Part shown: positions 24,415 through 31,847 of the stretch, in pieces
Position numbering within the stretch: position 1 is the stretch's first letter
How the letters are laid out: each line of letters opens with the position of its first letter
Source: Rhizobium sullae
GTDB lineage: Bacteria; Pseudomonadota; Alphaproteobacteria; Rhizobiales; Rhizobiaceae
Reading direction: 5' to 3'
DNA length: 41,804 nt
Assembly (NCBI RefSeq): GCF_900169785.1
Contig: NZ_FWER01000052.1
Coordinates: forward strand, 27,789-69,592
The notes under the pieces: generated by a model
Told to the model about the DNA's origin: nothing
Database searches by the model: none
What the model saw: only the letters and a program-made list of their open reading frames with translations
Made by a program: the position numbers and the translations under genes

Positions 24415-24450
24415 TCCGCTCTGGGCCTCAAGAGCGGAAATTATTATCGT
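24415..24450 (+). terminator. Possible terminator after the DUF3604-HupE run
   Basis: TCCGCTCT (24415-24422) pairs with AGAGCGGA (24431-24438) over an 8-nt loop and is followed by AATTATTATCGTTTTG. The U-run is broken, so efficiency is uncertain, but it lies 80 bp after the last gene of the run and just before the element end. Confidence 0.5.
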
Positions 24451-24461
24451 TTTGTACACTG

Positions 24462-24590
24462 GTTGACTGAGGCCCAAAGCCAGGGCACAAAGGTGGGCAC
24501 CCACGGTCGCTCGCGACGGAAAAACATTGGGAATTCAAAGGCTTTTTTACTAAGCCTTTGAATTCATGTGAGAATCCAAGGTTTCCCCAG
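24462..24590 (+). repeat. Right-end repeat of integrative element, better preserved copy
   Basis: Same block as 12225-12348: GGTTGACTGAGGCCCAAAGC, GCACAAAGGTGGGCACCCAC, CGGTCGCTCGCGACGG, a hairpin, then CATGTGAGAATCCAAGG running directly into TTTCCCCAGCC, the att core shared with the tRNA-Gln 3' end. The self-complementary GTGGGCACCCAC may be an integrase or excisionase site. Confidence 0.78.
24531..24565. repeat. Perfect 12-bp inverted repeat at the element end
   Basis: GAATTCAAAGGC (24531-24542) and GCCTTTGAATTC (24554-24565) are perfect complements around an 11-nt loop that begins TTTTTT. The same position in the other right-end copy (about 12291-12325) has a degraded version. It ends 7 bp before the att-like core. 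It could be a transcription terminator that shields the element or a recombination/accessory-protein site. Confidence 0.7.
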
Positions 24591-24748
24591 CCAATTCTTG
24601 CTAAATCTCGTTATTTCCTTGATTTTTCGGACGTGCCTGAATCCGTTTCGGGGTCAGCGACCTGATGCCCAACTGTGGCCCACAAGTGATGCCCACGCGA
24701 AAACCGGATGCGTGGCCTCGCCGGTGGCGTACGACAGGCAGGGCTGGA
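24572..24748 (+). repeat. Second att-type direct repeat
   Basis: Counterpart of 11142-11311. It starts with the T-arm-like GAATCCAAGG and TTTCCCCAGCCAATTCT, then TTTCCTTGATTTTTC, CAGCGACCTGATGCCCA, GTGGCCCACAAGTGATGCCC and ACGCGAAAAC. Here no tRNA precedes it; it sits immediately after the right-end repeat. It is therefore the junction of one element's right end with the left end of a further, otherwise deleted element. No integrase follows; a transporter pseudogene begins at about 24771. Confidence 0.78.
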
Positions 24749-24770
24749 CGAACGTGCTTCTGATATCGCG

Positions 24771-25198
24771 CCGCCAAGCAAGTCGTCCGTCGCCGTCGGA
24801 ATCAGAAACACCGGACGGCACCCCAGATGATGCCACTCCCGGTCGGCTTTGCCGGCGACAGGAAGAAGCTTTGCACGAGATCGCCCAGGCCGAACTGCGA
24901 GCCGGATGGGCCTGCTATGTCATTCTGCCATGTCACAGGAAGGATGGTGCGCGAAAGGACGTTCCAGTCTCGTTCAGCGATATGGAATGACCGGCTGGAT
25001 ATTGAGCGTCGCCTTATCGCCATCGAGGGGGCCGTGGCCGTGGTCGCGGTTGAACTGAAAGGGTACGCTGATCAGCGATGCGATCGGGTTTGAAAGCTTC
25101 TTTGCGAGTTCAGTACTCGAATCCTGGACATGAAGCGAACCCGCCCAAGCGATGAATACCGGCACAGAGGCGAGGTGCTTGAAGGACGTGATCGACAC
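24771..25198 (-). pseudogene. Frameshifted, truncated outer-membrane transporter-like protein (Phenol_MetA_deg type)
   Basis: Three minus-strand frames carry consecutive parts of one protein: STELAKKLSNPIASLISVPF with GDKATLNIQPVIP (25120-24990), then WNVLSRTILPVTWQNDIAGP with GLGDLVQSFF (24980-24850), then FLIPTATDDLLGG (24810-24771). This order matches the N-terminal third to half of the beta-barrel family called Phenol_MetA_deg or neuromedin-U-like transporter. At least two frameshifts separate the parts, and the protein is cut after DLLGG where the att-type repeat begins. A GTG at 25198 may be the old start. The gene is dead. Confidence 0.65.
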
Positions 25199-25254
25199 TG
25201 CTTCCCCTTTATCTGTGGACCCTTTTTCATTGGTGATCCGCTTTGACCGGTGGG

Positions 25255-26049
25255 CTAAAACTTTATGGCCAGCCCCAGGATCGGTCCTTGCTGGACGACG
25301 TCGAAAATGAAACCGTCATCGCTATAATCAACTCCAAGCGCTCGATATCCGGCGATGGCTGAAATCCTGTCGTTGAAATCGTAGCCGACGCCCAAGGCGA
25401 CATCCCAGTCGATGTCGGCTCCACCGCCGCCGACCAGTCCCCAGCCCGTCAGATAGATCTCCGGCGTGAAGGAGTATTTCCCGCGCAAGCCGACCATGCC
25501 ATCTGCCCATGTGGCGCTGTCGCTTACATCAACACCGCCGAGCAGACCGCCATTGAACGACAGCGTCGTGTCGACCGACCAGAGCCTCACGCCACCGACG
25601 ACGTCCAGGTGTCCCGACGGGCCGTCAAGGACGGCGTAGCCCACGCCGAGCAGGCCCGCGAACGTCTTCGAATTCACCTCGACATCGGTCGCCAATACTC
25701 CGAATGGTGTTTCGCCGTCGGCGGAGAGCTTCGTGTAGATGACGTCGCCGATGACGCTAAAACGGTCGTACCGGGCTTCGCCCGCCGCCATGAAGGCGAA
25801 ATCGAGGTTTTTCAGGATGTCCCCGAAATCGGCATCGATGTGCACCGTGGTGGGAATCCCGAATTGCGCCGTATCACCCGAGATGCCGGCTATCCAGAAA
25901 TATGGAGCGATCGAAAAAGTCCAGCCATCCGCGGCTTCCGCTGGCTTTGGTTCCTGCGTCAGGAGAGGCGCTATGTCGGCCGCCTGGGCACCGCCGCAAA
26001 TCATGGCGGCGACAGCCGCGCAGAGCCCGAGTTTCAAACACTTCGTCAT
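25255..26049 (-). CDS. Outer-membrane beta-barrel protein
   Basis: The 264-residue protein has a clean signal peptide (MTKCLKLGLCAAVAAMICGGAQAAD). The mature part shows alternating hydrophobic/polar strands: WTFSIAPYFWIAGISGDT, AAGEARYDRFSVIGDVIYTKL, LLGVGYAVLDG, LDVVGGVRLWSV, GYDFNDRISAIAGYRALGVDY, ending GPILGLAIKF with the terminal phenylalanine typical of barrels inserted by the BAM complex. The pattern is like OmpW/OprF-related or the "outer membrane beta-barrel" proteins of rhizobia; the exact family is not certain. AGGGATAGGA stands upstream of the ATG. It lies between the broken transporter gene and the DUF900 hydrolase, both on the same strand. Confidence 0.78.
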   Translation of the reverse strand: MTKCLKLGLCAAVAAMICGGAQAADIAPLLTQEPKPAEAADGWTFSIAPYFWIAGISGDTAQFGIPTTVHIDADFGDILKNLDFAFMAAGEARYDRFSVIGDVIYTKLSADGETPFGVLATDVEVNSKTFAGLLGVGYAVLDGPSGHLDVVGGVRLWSVDTTLSFNGGLLGGVDVSDSATWADGMVGLRGKYSFTPEIYLTGWGLVGGGGADIDWDVALGVGYDFNDRISAIAGYRALGVDYSDDGFIFDVVQQGPILGLAIKF

Positions 26050-26094
26050 CGTCCTATCCCTTCTGTCGGAAGGCGCCGCTGCCCCGTTGCTTCC

Positions 26095-27471
26095 TCAGTT
26101 CCGCGCCGGGCGGCATGCCGGATCCCGTGTCGCTGCCTGCTTCGATGTGCAATCGTTCACCGCAATCTTCTGCTCTCCACCGACGTGTCCAGCCATCCCG
26201 GGTACGTGGTGGGCGTAGTTGTCTCGGGTATCCGGATCCACCGCGGCGACCGGGGCGGCAAGGATCAGACCTGCGGCGTTGCCGGCCGCTGTCGCTACCC
26301 CCGTCGTTCCCGCAATGAGATGATCCCCAAGGCCCATCCGGCTGTCGGTCAGCGTCTGGCCCTCGGAGATGCGTGCGCCGATGAGCTGGACCACCTGCGG
26401 CGATTCTGCGAACTTGCTGTGGTGGAGACCGTCGCCGGCCTCCACCTTCGTCAGATCGATGACGGTGATGCTGTTGTCGGCCAGTTCCTGCTTGTACGGA
26501 TCGGATTCAGGATCGATCGAGCCCAGCCGCGGGATGTCGCCCCAGACCCTGCGCGAAAAGGCGAGCGCGCGGTCATCGCGGGATACGAACAATGTGAATC
26601 GTGGCTGCCGCTTGCCCATGTCTTCGATCTGCGAGCGGAACACGTCGACATCGACGTCCGGAGCAGCAAGCATCACATTCTTGAACTTCGGGGGCAGACC
26701 ACCGTTGCGGATCGCCATTTGGCGTAACCCTTCGAGGGCCAGCCAGTTGCCCATCGAATGCGCGAGGATAGAGACCTCCTTCACTTCCGGATCGGCGGCC
26801 AGATACTGAAACAATTTCTCCAGGGCGTTGCGCGTGTAATTGGTGCTTTCGCGGTCGTAGCCATAGGCAAGCAAGCTACCCCGCGATGGCCACGTCACCA
26901 GCACAGGCGCACTCTTGACGCCTGAGTCATGAACGATCTGCGCGAAGCGGTAGACGGAGTCCTCGAAGCGGTTGTTGAACCCGTGGATGAAGACGAGCAC
27001 GCTGCGATCGGGGCTCTTCTTCACCGCGGCATTGAGCCAGGTCTTTGCCTCCTCTTGGCTGATCTCTTCCGCCTTGAGCGTCGCGAAATCAGTCGCTGGA
27101 TTGGAAGGAAGCCTCTTTGGCCAGGCGACATCGCCCACCTTGCGGATCGGAGGAATCGACACCGTGATGTCTGCGAACGCAGGCGCCCGCGCCCGCTCGC
27201 CTGTGAACATCTCTCCGGCATGCTCCGAGCGGCCACGCGTGGTGGTGATCAGCATGCTGACCCGGCTCGAACCAGGCGACGCGTCGGCAACGGGCGCCAA
27301 CACGTGCTTTGGATGCCCGCCACATCCCGCAGGGACGATGAGCGCAACGCAAAGCGACAGCCGCCGAAGACAACGGAGAGACGATGATACGGTGACGCGG
27401 ATGCCACCACTGCGTAGACTGCTCACGCTTCCCCCCGAGCCTAAGTCATGTTCATTGAGCGCAGCAAGCAT
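26095..27471 (-). CDS. DUF900-type alpha/beta hydrolase
   Basis: The product of about 458 residues has a hydrophobic N-terminal segment (LSLCVALIVPAGC), possibly a lipoprotein signal though the lipobox is imperfect. A linker region follows (GERARAPAFADITVSIPP), then an alpha/beta hydrolase core: oxyanion region VLVFIHGFNNRFED, nucleophile elbow LAHSMGNWLAL (Ser), acid in SRDDRAL and a late histidine (GDGLHHSKF). DUF900 proteins are presumed esterases or lipases; no substrate is known. The intact copy has a truncated paralogue at 14838-15350 inside the element. The ATG at 27471 is the most plausible of weak starts. Confidence 0.83.
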   Translation of the reverse strand: MLAALNEHDLGSGGSVSSLRSGGIRVTVSSSLRCLRRLSLCVALIVPAGCGGHPKHVLAPVADASPGSSRVSMLITTTRGRSEHAGEMFTGERARAPAFADITVSIPPIRKVGDVAWPKRLPSNPATDFATLKAEEISQEEAKTWLNAAVKKSPDRSVLVFIHGFNNRFEDSVYRFAQIVHDSGVKSAPVLVTWPSRGSLLAYGYDRESTNYTRNALEKLFQYLAADPEVKEVSILAHSMGNWLALEGLRQMAIRNGGLPPKFKNVMLAAPDVDVDVFRSQIEDMGKRQPRFTLFVSRDDRALAFSRRVWGDIPRLGSIDPESDPYKQELADNSITVIDLTKVEAGDGLHHSKFAESPQVVQLIGARISEGQTLTDSRMGLGDHLIAGTTGVATAAGNAAGLILAAPVAAVDPDTRDNYAHHVPGMAGHVGGEQKIAVNDCTSKQAATRDPACRPARN

Positions 27472-27593
27472 CCCCAAGCCGTCTGCGCATTCGCAAAGAC
27501 AAATCAGCTCTCTTCAAATAGCAAGTATTGCGGCAGAAGCACAGCAATACTTGCTCGTGCTGAGGCGACCGGCCCCGCCGTATTTCTTTGTCA

Positions 27594-27793
27594 TCATTTC
27601 GTGCCGGTTACTTCCCGCAATTGCCTGACCACCTCTGCAATCTGTGGACCGCCTAGCCGCAGGCTGGCAAGCGCCTCGGCATATTCCAGTCTCTCCGGAA
27701 AGCGTCTGAGCTTCAGTCCATACCTGACCGCGGTACAGAGCAGATCGCCGTCCGGCTCTCCAAGGTTGAGTTCATATTCGCACGGGTATTATG
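27594..27793 (-). pseudogene. Possible C-terminal gene fragment
   Basis: On the minus strand about 65 codons are open, without a good start codon, between a TAA and a TGA. They read like a helical protein tail (GEPDGDLLCTAVRYGLKL, ERLEYAEALASLRLGGP, VVRQLREVTGTK). I do not recognise it. It may be the end of a gene cut when the accessory block was rearranged. The rest of the 470-bp gap between the DUF900 gene and pepT holds no gene I can support. Confidence 0.35.
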
Positions 27794-27942
27794 TAAATCT
27801 ACAATCTCAGATTTAATTTTAAAAGACTTACAAGCTGGTCCTTTCTCTTGCAAAGCGCGCTGGAAATCAAAAATTCCTTCACCACGACGCGGATGAAGGT
27901 TACAGCAATCCATCGCTGACGATCATGCATTGGACCTCGCCC

Positions 27943-29175
27943 ATGACCGACACTGTTACCGATCGCTTCCTCCGCTATGTCGTTATCGACACGCAATCGG
28001 ATCCCGCATCGTCGACGCAGCCTTCCACCGAAAAGCAGAAGAACCTCGGCCGGATGCTGGTCGATGAACTGCTGGCAATTGGTCTTGCAGATGCGCATCT
28101 CGACGAGCACGGCTACGTCTACGCGACCATTCCGTCCAATGTAGACAAGCCGGTGCCGGTCATCTGCTTTTGCTCGCATATGGACACGGCGCCGGACTTC
28201 ACCGGAACCAACGTCAGCCCGCAGATCGTGCGGAAGTATCGCGGCGGCGACATAAGGCTCTCAGGCGATCCGCAGCAGGTCATTCGCGTCAGCGACAATC
28301 CAGCGCTCAACGACCAGATCGGCAGCGATATCATCACCACCGACGGTACAACGCTGCTCGGCGCCGACGACAAGGCCGGCATTGCCGAGATCATGACGGC
28401 GGCGCAAATCCTGGTCGACAATCCGGATATCAAGCACGGGACGATCAAGATCCTCTTCACGCCGGACGAGGAAATCGGCCGTGGCGTCGACAAGGTCAAT
28501 CTTGAAAAGCTCAGCGCCCGGTTCGCCTACACCATGGATGGCGAGACGGCCGGCCATGTCGAGGACGAGACATTCTCTGCTGATGGCGTCGAGATCGCCA
28601 TTCAAGGCGTGGCCATCCATCCCGGCTTCGCCAAGGGAAAGATGGAGAACGCCATCAAGATCGCCGGCGCGATCATCAGCCGGCTGCCGAAGGATTTGGC
28701 ACCGGAGACGACGGCGGGCAGAGAGGGATTCGTGCACCCGACGGGCGTCACGGGCTCAATGGAAAAGGCAGCCCTCAACCTCATCGTCCGTGACTTCAAT
28801 GACGATGGCCTCGCGGCCAAGGAAGCCATGCTGGAGACGATCGTGAAGGAGATCATGGCGGACTATCCCGGCTCCTCCTACAGCTTCAAGGTCAAGCAGC
28901 AGTACCGTAATATGAAGGTGATCCTCGACCGTCATCCGGAGATCGTCGAGAACGCCGTCGAGGCCGTTCGGCGCGCAGGCATGGAGCCGGTACGCGGCAG
29001 CATTCGGGGCGGCACAGACGGCTCGCGGCTTTCGTTCATGGGCCTGCCCTGCCCCAACATCTTCGCCGGCGGCCACGCCTTCCACTCGCCGCTCGAATGG
29101 GTCAGTCGGCAGGACATGGAAAAGGCGGTGGCGACGCTCGTTGAACTGGCGAAAATCTGGGAAGAGCGCGCTTAA
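27943..29175 (+). CDS. pepT: Peptidase T (tripeptide aminopeptidase)
   Basis: PepT removes the N-terminal residue from tripeptides in the cytosol using two zinc ions (M20 family). The 410-residue product has the metal and catalytic motifs in order: CFCSHMDTAPD (His, Asp), TTLLGADDKAGIAEIM (bridging Asp), FTPDEEIGRGVD (catalytic Glu and ligand Glu), YTMDGETAG (Asp) and IFAGGHAFHSPLEW (C-terminal His). The lid domain with VEIAIQGVAIHPGFAKG lies between. Two in-frame ATGs exist (27925 and 27943); I prefer the second because it matches the family's usual N-terminus. It is the first clearly chromosomal gene after the accessory block. Confidence 0.94.
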   Translation: MTDTVTDRFLRYVVIDTQSDPASSTQPSTEKQKNLGRMLVDELLAIGLADAHLDEHGYVYATIPSNVDKPVPVICFCSHMDTAPDFTGTNVSPQIVRKYRGGDIRLSGDPQQVIRVSDNPALNDQIGSDIITTDGTTLLGADDKAGIAEIMTAAQILVDNPDIKHGTIKILFTPDEEIGRGVDKVNLEKLSARFAYTMDGETAGHVEDETFSADGVEIAIQGVAIHPGFAKGKMENAIKIAGAIISRLPKDLAPETTAGREGFVHPTGVTGSMEKAALNLIVRDFNDDGLAAKEAMLETIVKEIMADYPGSSYSFKVKQQYRNMKVILDRHPEIVENAVEAVRRAGMEPVRGSIRGGTDGSRLSFMGLPCPNIFAGGHAFHSPLEWVSRQDMEKAVATLVELAKIWEERA

Positions 29176-29185
29176 TCGCGCTCTT
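29162..29185. terminator. Stem-loop between convergent pepT and ABC-F genes
   Basis: AAGAGCGCG (29162-29170) pairs perfectly with CGCGCTCTT (29177-29185) around CTTAAT, which contains the pepT stop codon. No long U-run follows on either strand, so it may be a weak bidirectional terminator or a 3'-end stabiliser. Confidence 0.5.
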
Positions 29186-29197
29186 ACTGCTCTTTAC

Positions 29198-30820
29198 TCA
29201 ACTGCGCAGGCCGGGCGCCTCATGGCCGGTGCGCGCCACGTATTCCGTGTAGCCGCCGCCAAATTGGTGAATGCCTTCTGGGGTCAGTTCCAGCACCCGA
29301 TTGGACAGAGCGCCCAGGAAGTGCCGGTCGTGCGAGACGAACAGCATCGTGCCCTCGTACTCGGAGAGAGCCTTGATGAGCATTTCCTTGGTGTCCAGAT
29401 CCAGGTGGTTCGTGGGCTCGTCCAGCACGAGGAGGTTCGGCGGATCGAAGAGCATCGTCGCCATGACGAGCCGCGCCTTCTCGCCGCCCGAGAGCACCCG
29501 GCATTTCTTCCCGACATCGTCGCCGGAAAATCCGAAGCAGCCCGCCAGAGCGCGCAATGAGCCCTGCCCTGCCTGCGGGAACTTATCTTCCAGCGACTGC
29601 AGTACGGTGCGTTCGCCTTCAAGAAGGTCCATGGCGTGCTGGGCGAAATATCCCATCTTCACGCTGGCACCCAGCGCGACGCTTCCCTCGTCCGGCTCCG
29701 CCGAACCCGCAACCAGCTTCAGAAGCGTCGACTTTCCGGCACCGTTAATGCCCATGATGCACCAGCGCTCGCGGCGCCGAACCATGAAATCCAACCCCTC
29801 GTAGATGGTTCGGCTGCCGTATTTCTTGTGCACGTTTTTCAGGTTGATAACATCCTCGCCCGAGCGCGGTGCCGGCAGAAAGTCGAACGAGACGACCTGG
29901 CGGCGCTTGGGCGGTTCCACCCGATCGATCTTCTCCAGCTTCTTCACGCGGCTCTGCACCTGCGAAGCATGCGAGGCGCGGGCCTTGAAGCGCTCGATGA
30001 ACTTGATTTCCTTGGCGAGCATCGCCTGCTGGCGCTCGAACTGCGCCTGCTGCTGCTTCTCGTTCTGCGCCCGCTGCTGCTCGTAAAAGGCATAGTCGCC
30101 CGAGTAGCTGTTCAAGTTGCCGCCATCGATCTCGATGATCTTGGTGACGATGCGGTTCATGAACTCGCGGTCGTGCGAGGTCATCAGCAGCGCGCCGTCG
30201 TAACCTTTCAGGAACTCCTCCAGCCAGATGAGACTTTCCAGATCCAGATGGTTGCTGGGTTCGTCGAGCAGCATGACGTCCGGGCGCATGAGAAGAATGC
30301 GGGCGAGCGCCACACGCATCTTCCAGCCGCCCGACAGCGCACCGACATCACCGTCCATCATTTCCTGGCTGAAGCTCAGACCGGCCAGGACTTCGCGTGC
30401 GCGTCCTTCGAGAGCGTAGCCGTCCAGTTCCTCGTAGCGCGCCTGCACCTCGCCGTAGCGCTCGATGATCACATCCATGTCGTCGGCTTGTTCGGGATCC
30501 GACATGGCAGCCTCGAGCTCCCGCAATTCGGCCGCAACGATGCTCACGGGGCCGGCACCGTCCATCACCTCGGAAACGGCGCTGCGGCCCTCCATCTCGC
30601 CGACATCCTGGTTGAAGTAGCCGATGGTCACGCCCTTATCGGCAGAAACTTGCCCTTCATCAGGCTGCTCCTCCTGCGTGATCATCCGGAAAAGGGTCGT
30701 CTTGCCGGCGCCGTTCGGACCGACGAGACCGACCTTCTCGCCTCTGTTGAGCGCCGCGGTCGCCTCGATGAAAAGGATGCGGTGGCTGTTCTGCTTGCTG
30801 ATGTTTTCGATACGAATCAT
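29198..30820 (-). CDS. ABC-F family ATPase
   Basis: The 540-residue protein has two ATP-binding cassettes without membrane segments, the ABC-F layout. Cassette 1 has Walker A GPNGAGKTT, signature LSGGW and Walker B VMLLDEPSNHLD; cassette 2 has GINGAGKST, LSGGEKARL and LLVLDEPTNHLD. Between them (about 240-320) is the linker, rich in Gln/Lys/Arg and likely coiled (NEKQQQAQFERQQAM...HASQVQSRVKKLEK), which in this family reaches the ribosomal P-site tRNA. Members act in translation (EttA, YbiT, Uup) or antibiotic protection; this type is a housekeeping rhizobial form closest in feel to YbiT, but I would not name it. A terminator and DUF1328 gene lie upstream. Confidence 0.9.
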   Translation of the reverse strand: MIRIENISKQNSHRILFIEATAALNRGEKVGLVGPNGAGKTTLFRMITQEEQPDEGQVSADKGVTIGYFNQDVGEMEGRSAVSEVMDGAGPVSIVAAELRELEAAMSDPEQADDMDVIIERYGEVQARYEELDGYALEGRAREVLAGLSFSQEMMDGDVGALSGGWKMRVALARILLMRPDVMLLDEPSNHLDLESLIWLEEFLKGYDGALLMTSHDREFMNRIVTKIIEIDGGNLNSYSGDYAFYEQQRAQNEKQQQAQFERQQAMLAKEIKFIERFKARASHASQVQSRVKKLEKIDRVEPPKRRQVVSFDFLPAPRSGEDVINLKNVHKKYGSRTIYEGLDFMVRRRERWCIMGINGAGKSTLLKLVAGSAEPDEGSVALGASVKMGYFAQHAMDLLEGERTVLQSLEDKFPQAGQGSLRALAGCFGFSGDDVGKKCRVLSGGEKARLVMATMLFDPPNLLVLDEPTNHLDLDTKEMLIKALSEYEGTMLFVSHDRHFLGALSNRVLELTPEGIHQFGGGYTEYVARTGHEAPGLRS

Positions 30821-30945
30821 ATGCGGATAAGGACCCAGAAAAGTTTTTCGGAGGCCTTATGCCACGGGTTGCAGGGTCTGTCGCAAACTTTCGGCATCAA
30901 AATCTGTTTGAGATGCCGGATGGCGGCATCGCGCCTCATCGATAC

Positions 30946-30978
30946 AAAAAAACCCGGCGCCGCGGCACCGGGTTTTTT
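30946..30978. terminator. Strong Rho-independent terminator (bidirectional shape)
   Basis: CCCGG (30953-30957) pairs with CCGGG (30968-30972); an A7 run precedes and a T6 run follows, so it works in either direction and the stem can extend through A-T pairs. It lies 20 bp downstream of the minus-strand DUF1328 gene, which it most likely terminates, and separates it from the ABC-F gene. Confidence 0.85.
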
Positions 30979-30998
30979 CAACGTCTCATTTCGTCGCA

Positions 30999-31163
30999 CT
31001 ATTCGCGGCGCATCAGGCGCATGACGAGCGATACGACGAACAGCACCAGGAATATGAAGAAAAGAACCTGTGCTATGGAAGCCGAAGCGCCTGCGATGCC
31101 GCCAAATCCAAGAACGCCGGCGATCAGGGCTACGACGAGAAATACCAAAGCATAGTAAAGCAT
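30999..31163 (-). CDS. DUF1328 (UPF0391) small membrane protein
   Basis: A 54-residue membrane protein, MLYYALVFLVVALIAGVLGFGGIAG followed by a second helix (IAQVLFFIFLVLFVVSLVMRLM), the standard UPF0391/DUF1328 pattern (E. coli YtjA). Two transmembrane helices, no known function. The ATG at 31163 has GAGGAG 8 nt upstream; a longer frame upstream overlaps the promoter and is not real. A GGAAC-N17-CGTT promoter 31 bp upstream suggests induction by the general stress response, and a strong terminator follows, so it is a single-gene unit. Confidence 0.88.
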   Translation of the reverse strand: MLYYALVFLVVALIAGVLGFGGIAGASASIAQVLFFIFLVLFVVSLVMRLMRRE

Positions 31164-31193
31164 GGTGAACTCCTCTTTCGATTCTGACCTATC

Positions 31194-31219
31194 AACGGCT
31201 ATCCTTGGCAATTGGTTCC
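31194..31219 (-). promoter_or_regulatory. EcfG/RpoE2-type general stress promoter of DUF1328 gene
   Basis: On the minus strand GGAAC (31219-31215) and CGTT (31197-31194) are 17 nt apart, matching the consensus of the alphaproteobacterial general-stress sigma factor EcfG (GGAAC-N16/17-CGTT). The start codon is 31 bp downstream of the CGTT, a normal distance. Confidence 0.72.
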
Positions 31220-31241
31220 AGAACGCCTGGTTTCAGGGGCA

Positions 31242-31769
31242 TCAGCCAAACTGGAGGAGACGCTGATGCGAGCCGTCACCTTGGTCGGGGGCGGGCGGCT
31301 CGGCTGCTTCTAGGTAGAACTTCACGGGCGCGGTCAGCACGAACCAGATGCATGCGCCTGTCATGAAGGCTGATCCGACCGGATCGTCGATGCGTGTTGC
31401 GAACGGCAGCCCGGCCGAGGCGAAGAGAACGGTCATCCGCAGAGACCATTCCGCCTCACGCTTGCTGATCGCTCGGGCTCGGAGCGATTTGTAGCGCCGC
31501 GCGTCATAGCCGCCGCTTCCCACGCATGCGGAGGAAGCCAGCTTCCAGATGGACGGCAGAGCCAGCATGAACAATGCTGCAACGCTGAGGGCAAGGGGCT
31601 GACTCGAGAGATGGTACCGGCTTGCTATTGCTAGGAAGGAAAGCGCCGCCAGGTTCCACACCGGCTCCAAACGCTCCGGATGCTGTGCCGTGTAGACATG
31701 CCAAACCCGCAGCGTGCGCGCCGCGCCGGAAAGCAGCGGCTCGTCGATATAACGATTGATCCAATCCAT
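31242..31769 (-). CDS. Hypothetical membrane protein downstream of anti-sigma gene
   Basis: A 175-residue protein starting MDWINRYIDEPLLSG. Three or four hydrophobic segments (about 40-55, 60-80, 115-130 and 140-160) alternate with basic loops (RRYKSLRARAISKREAEW). I recognise no family. It follows the anti-sigma gene by 78 bp on the same strand and may be the last gene of the TPR-sigma-anti-sigma transcript. A longer frame to 31847 would overlap the anti-sigma end region and has no ribosome site. Confidence 0.6.
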   Translation of the reverse strand: MDWINRYIDEPLLSGAARTLRVWHVYTAQHPERLEPVWNLAALSFLAIASRYHLSSQPLALSVAALFMLALPSIWKLASSACVGSGGYDARRYKSLRARAISKREAEWSLRMTVLFASAGLPFATRIDDPVGSAFMTGACIWFVLTAPVKFYLEAAEPPAPDQGDGSHQRLLQFG

Positions 31770-31847
31770 GCTGAAATGCCGGTCCCTGTCGCATCGAGAT
31801 GATCGGCAACACCATGCAATCTCGTCATCATGATGGCGGCACGGCAT

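Larger units (their letters stand above)
11142..24590. mobile_element. Decayed integrative element(s) inserted at tRNA-Gln
   Basis: The interval is bounded by two direct repeats that begin with the tRNA T-arm/acceptor sequence (gaatccagg-ttccccagccaattct type), at 11142 and at 24572. It begins with a truncated integrase and ends with a repeat that also occurs at 12225. This fits two elements of one family in tandem. One has collapsed to about 1.2 kb (integrase and IS66 scraps plus a right end). The other carries about 12 kb of cargo (MscS, DUF900 fragment, TPR/TolB protein, DUF2092-DUF3604-PPIase-HupE run). No intact integrase or conjugation gene is visible, so the element is probably immobile. 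The ends are inferred from the repeats; exact att cores are uncertain because copies have diverged. Confidence 0.7.

Noticed and set aside
27448..27816. A 122-codon plus-strand frame between the DUF900 gene and pepT
   Set aside because: Its composition (Ser/Arg/Pro rich) and the better-looking minus-strand fragment in the same place suggest it is a shadow.
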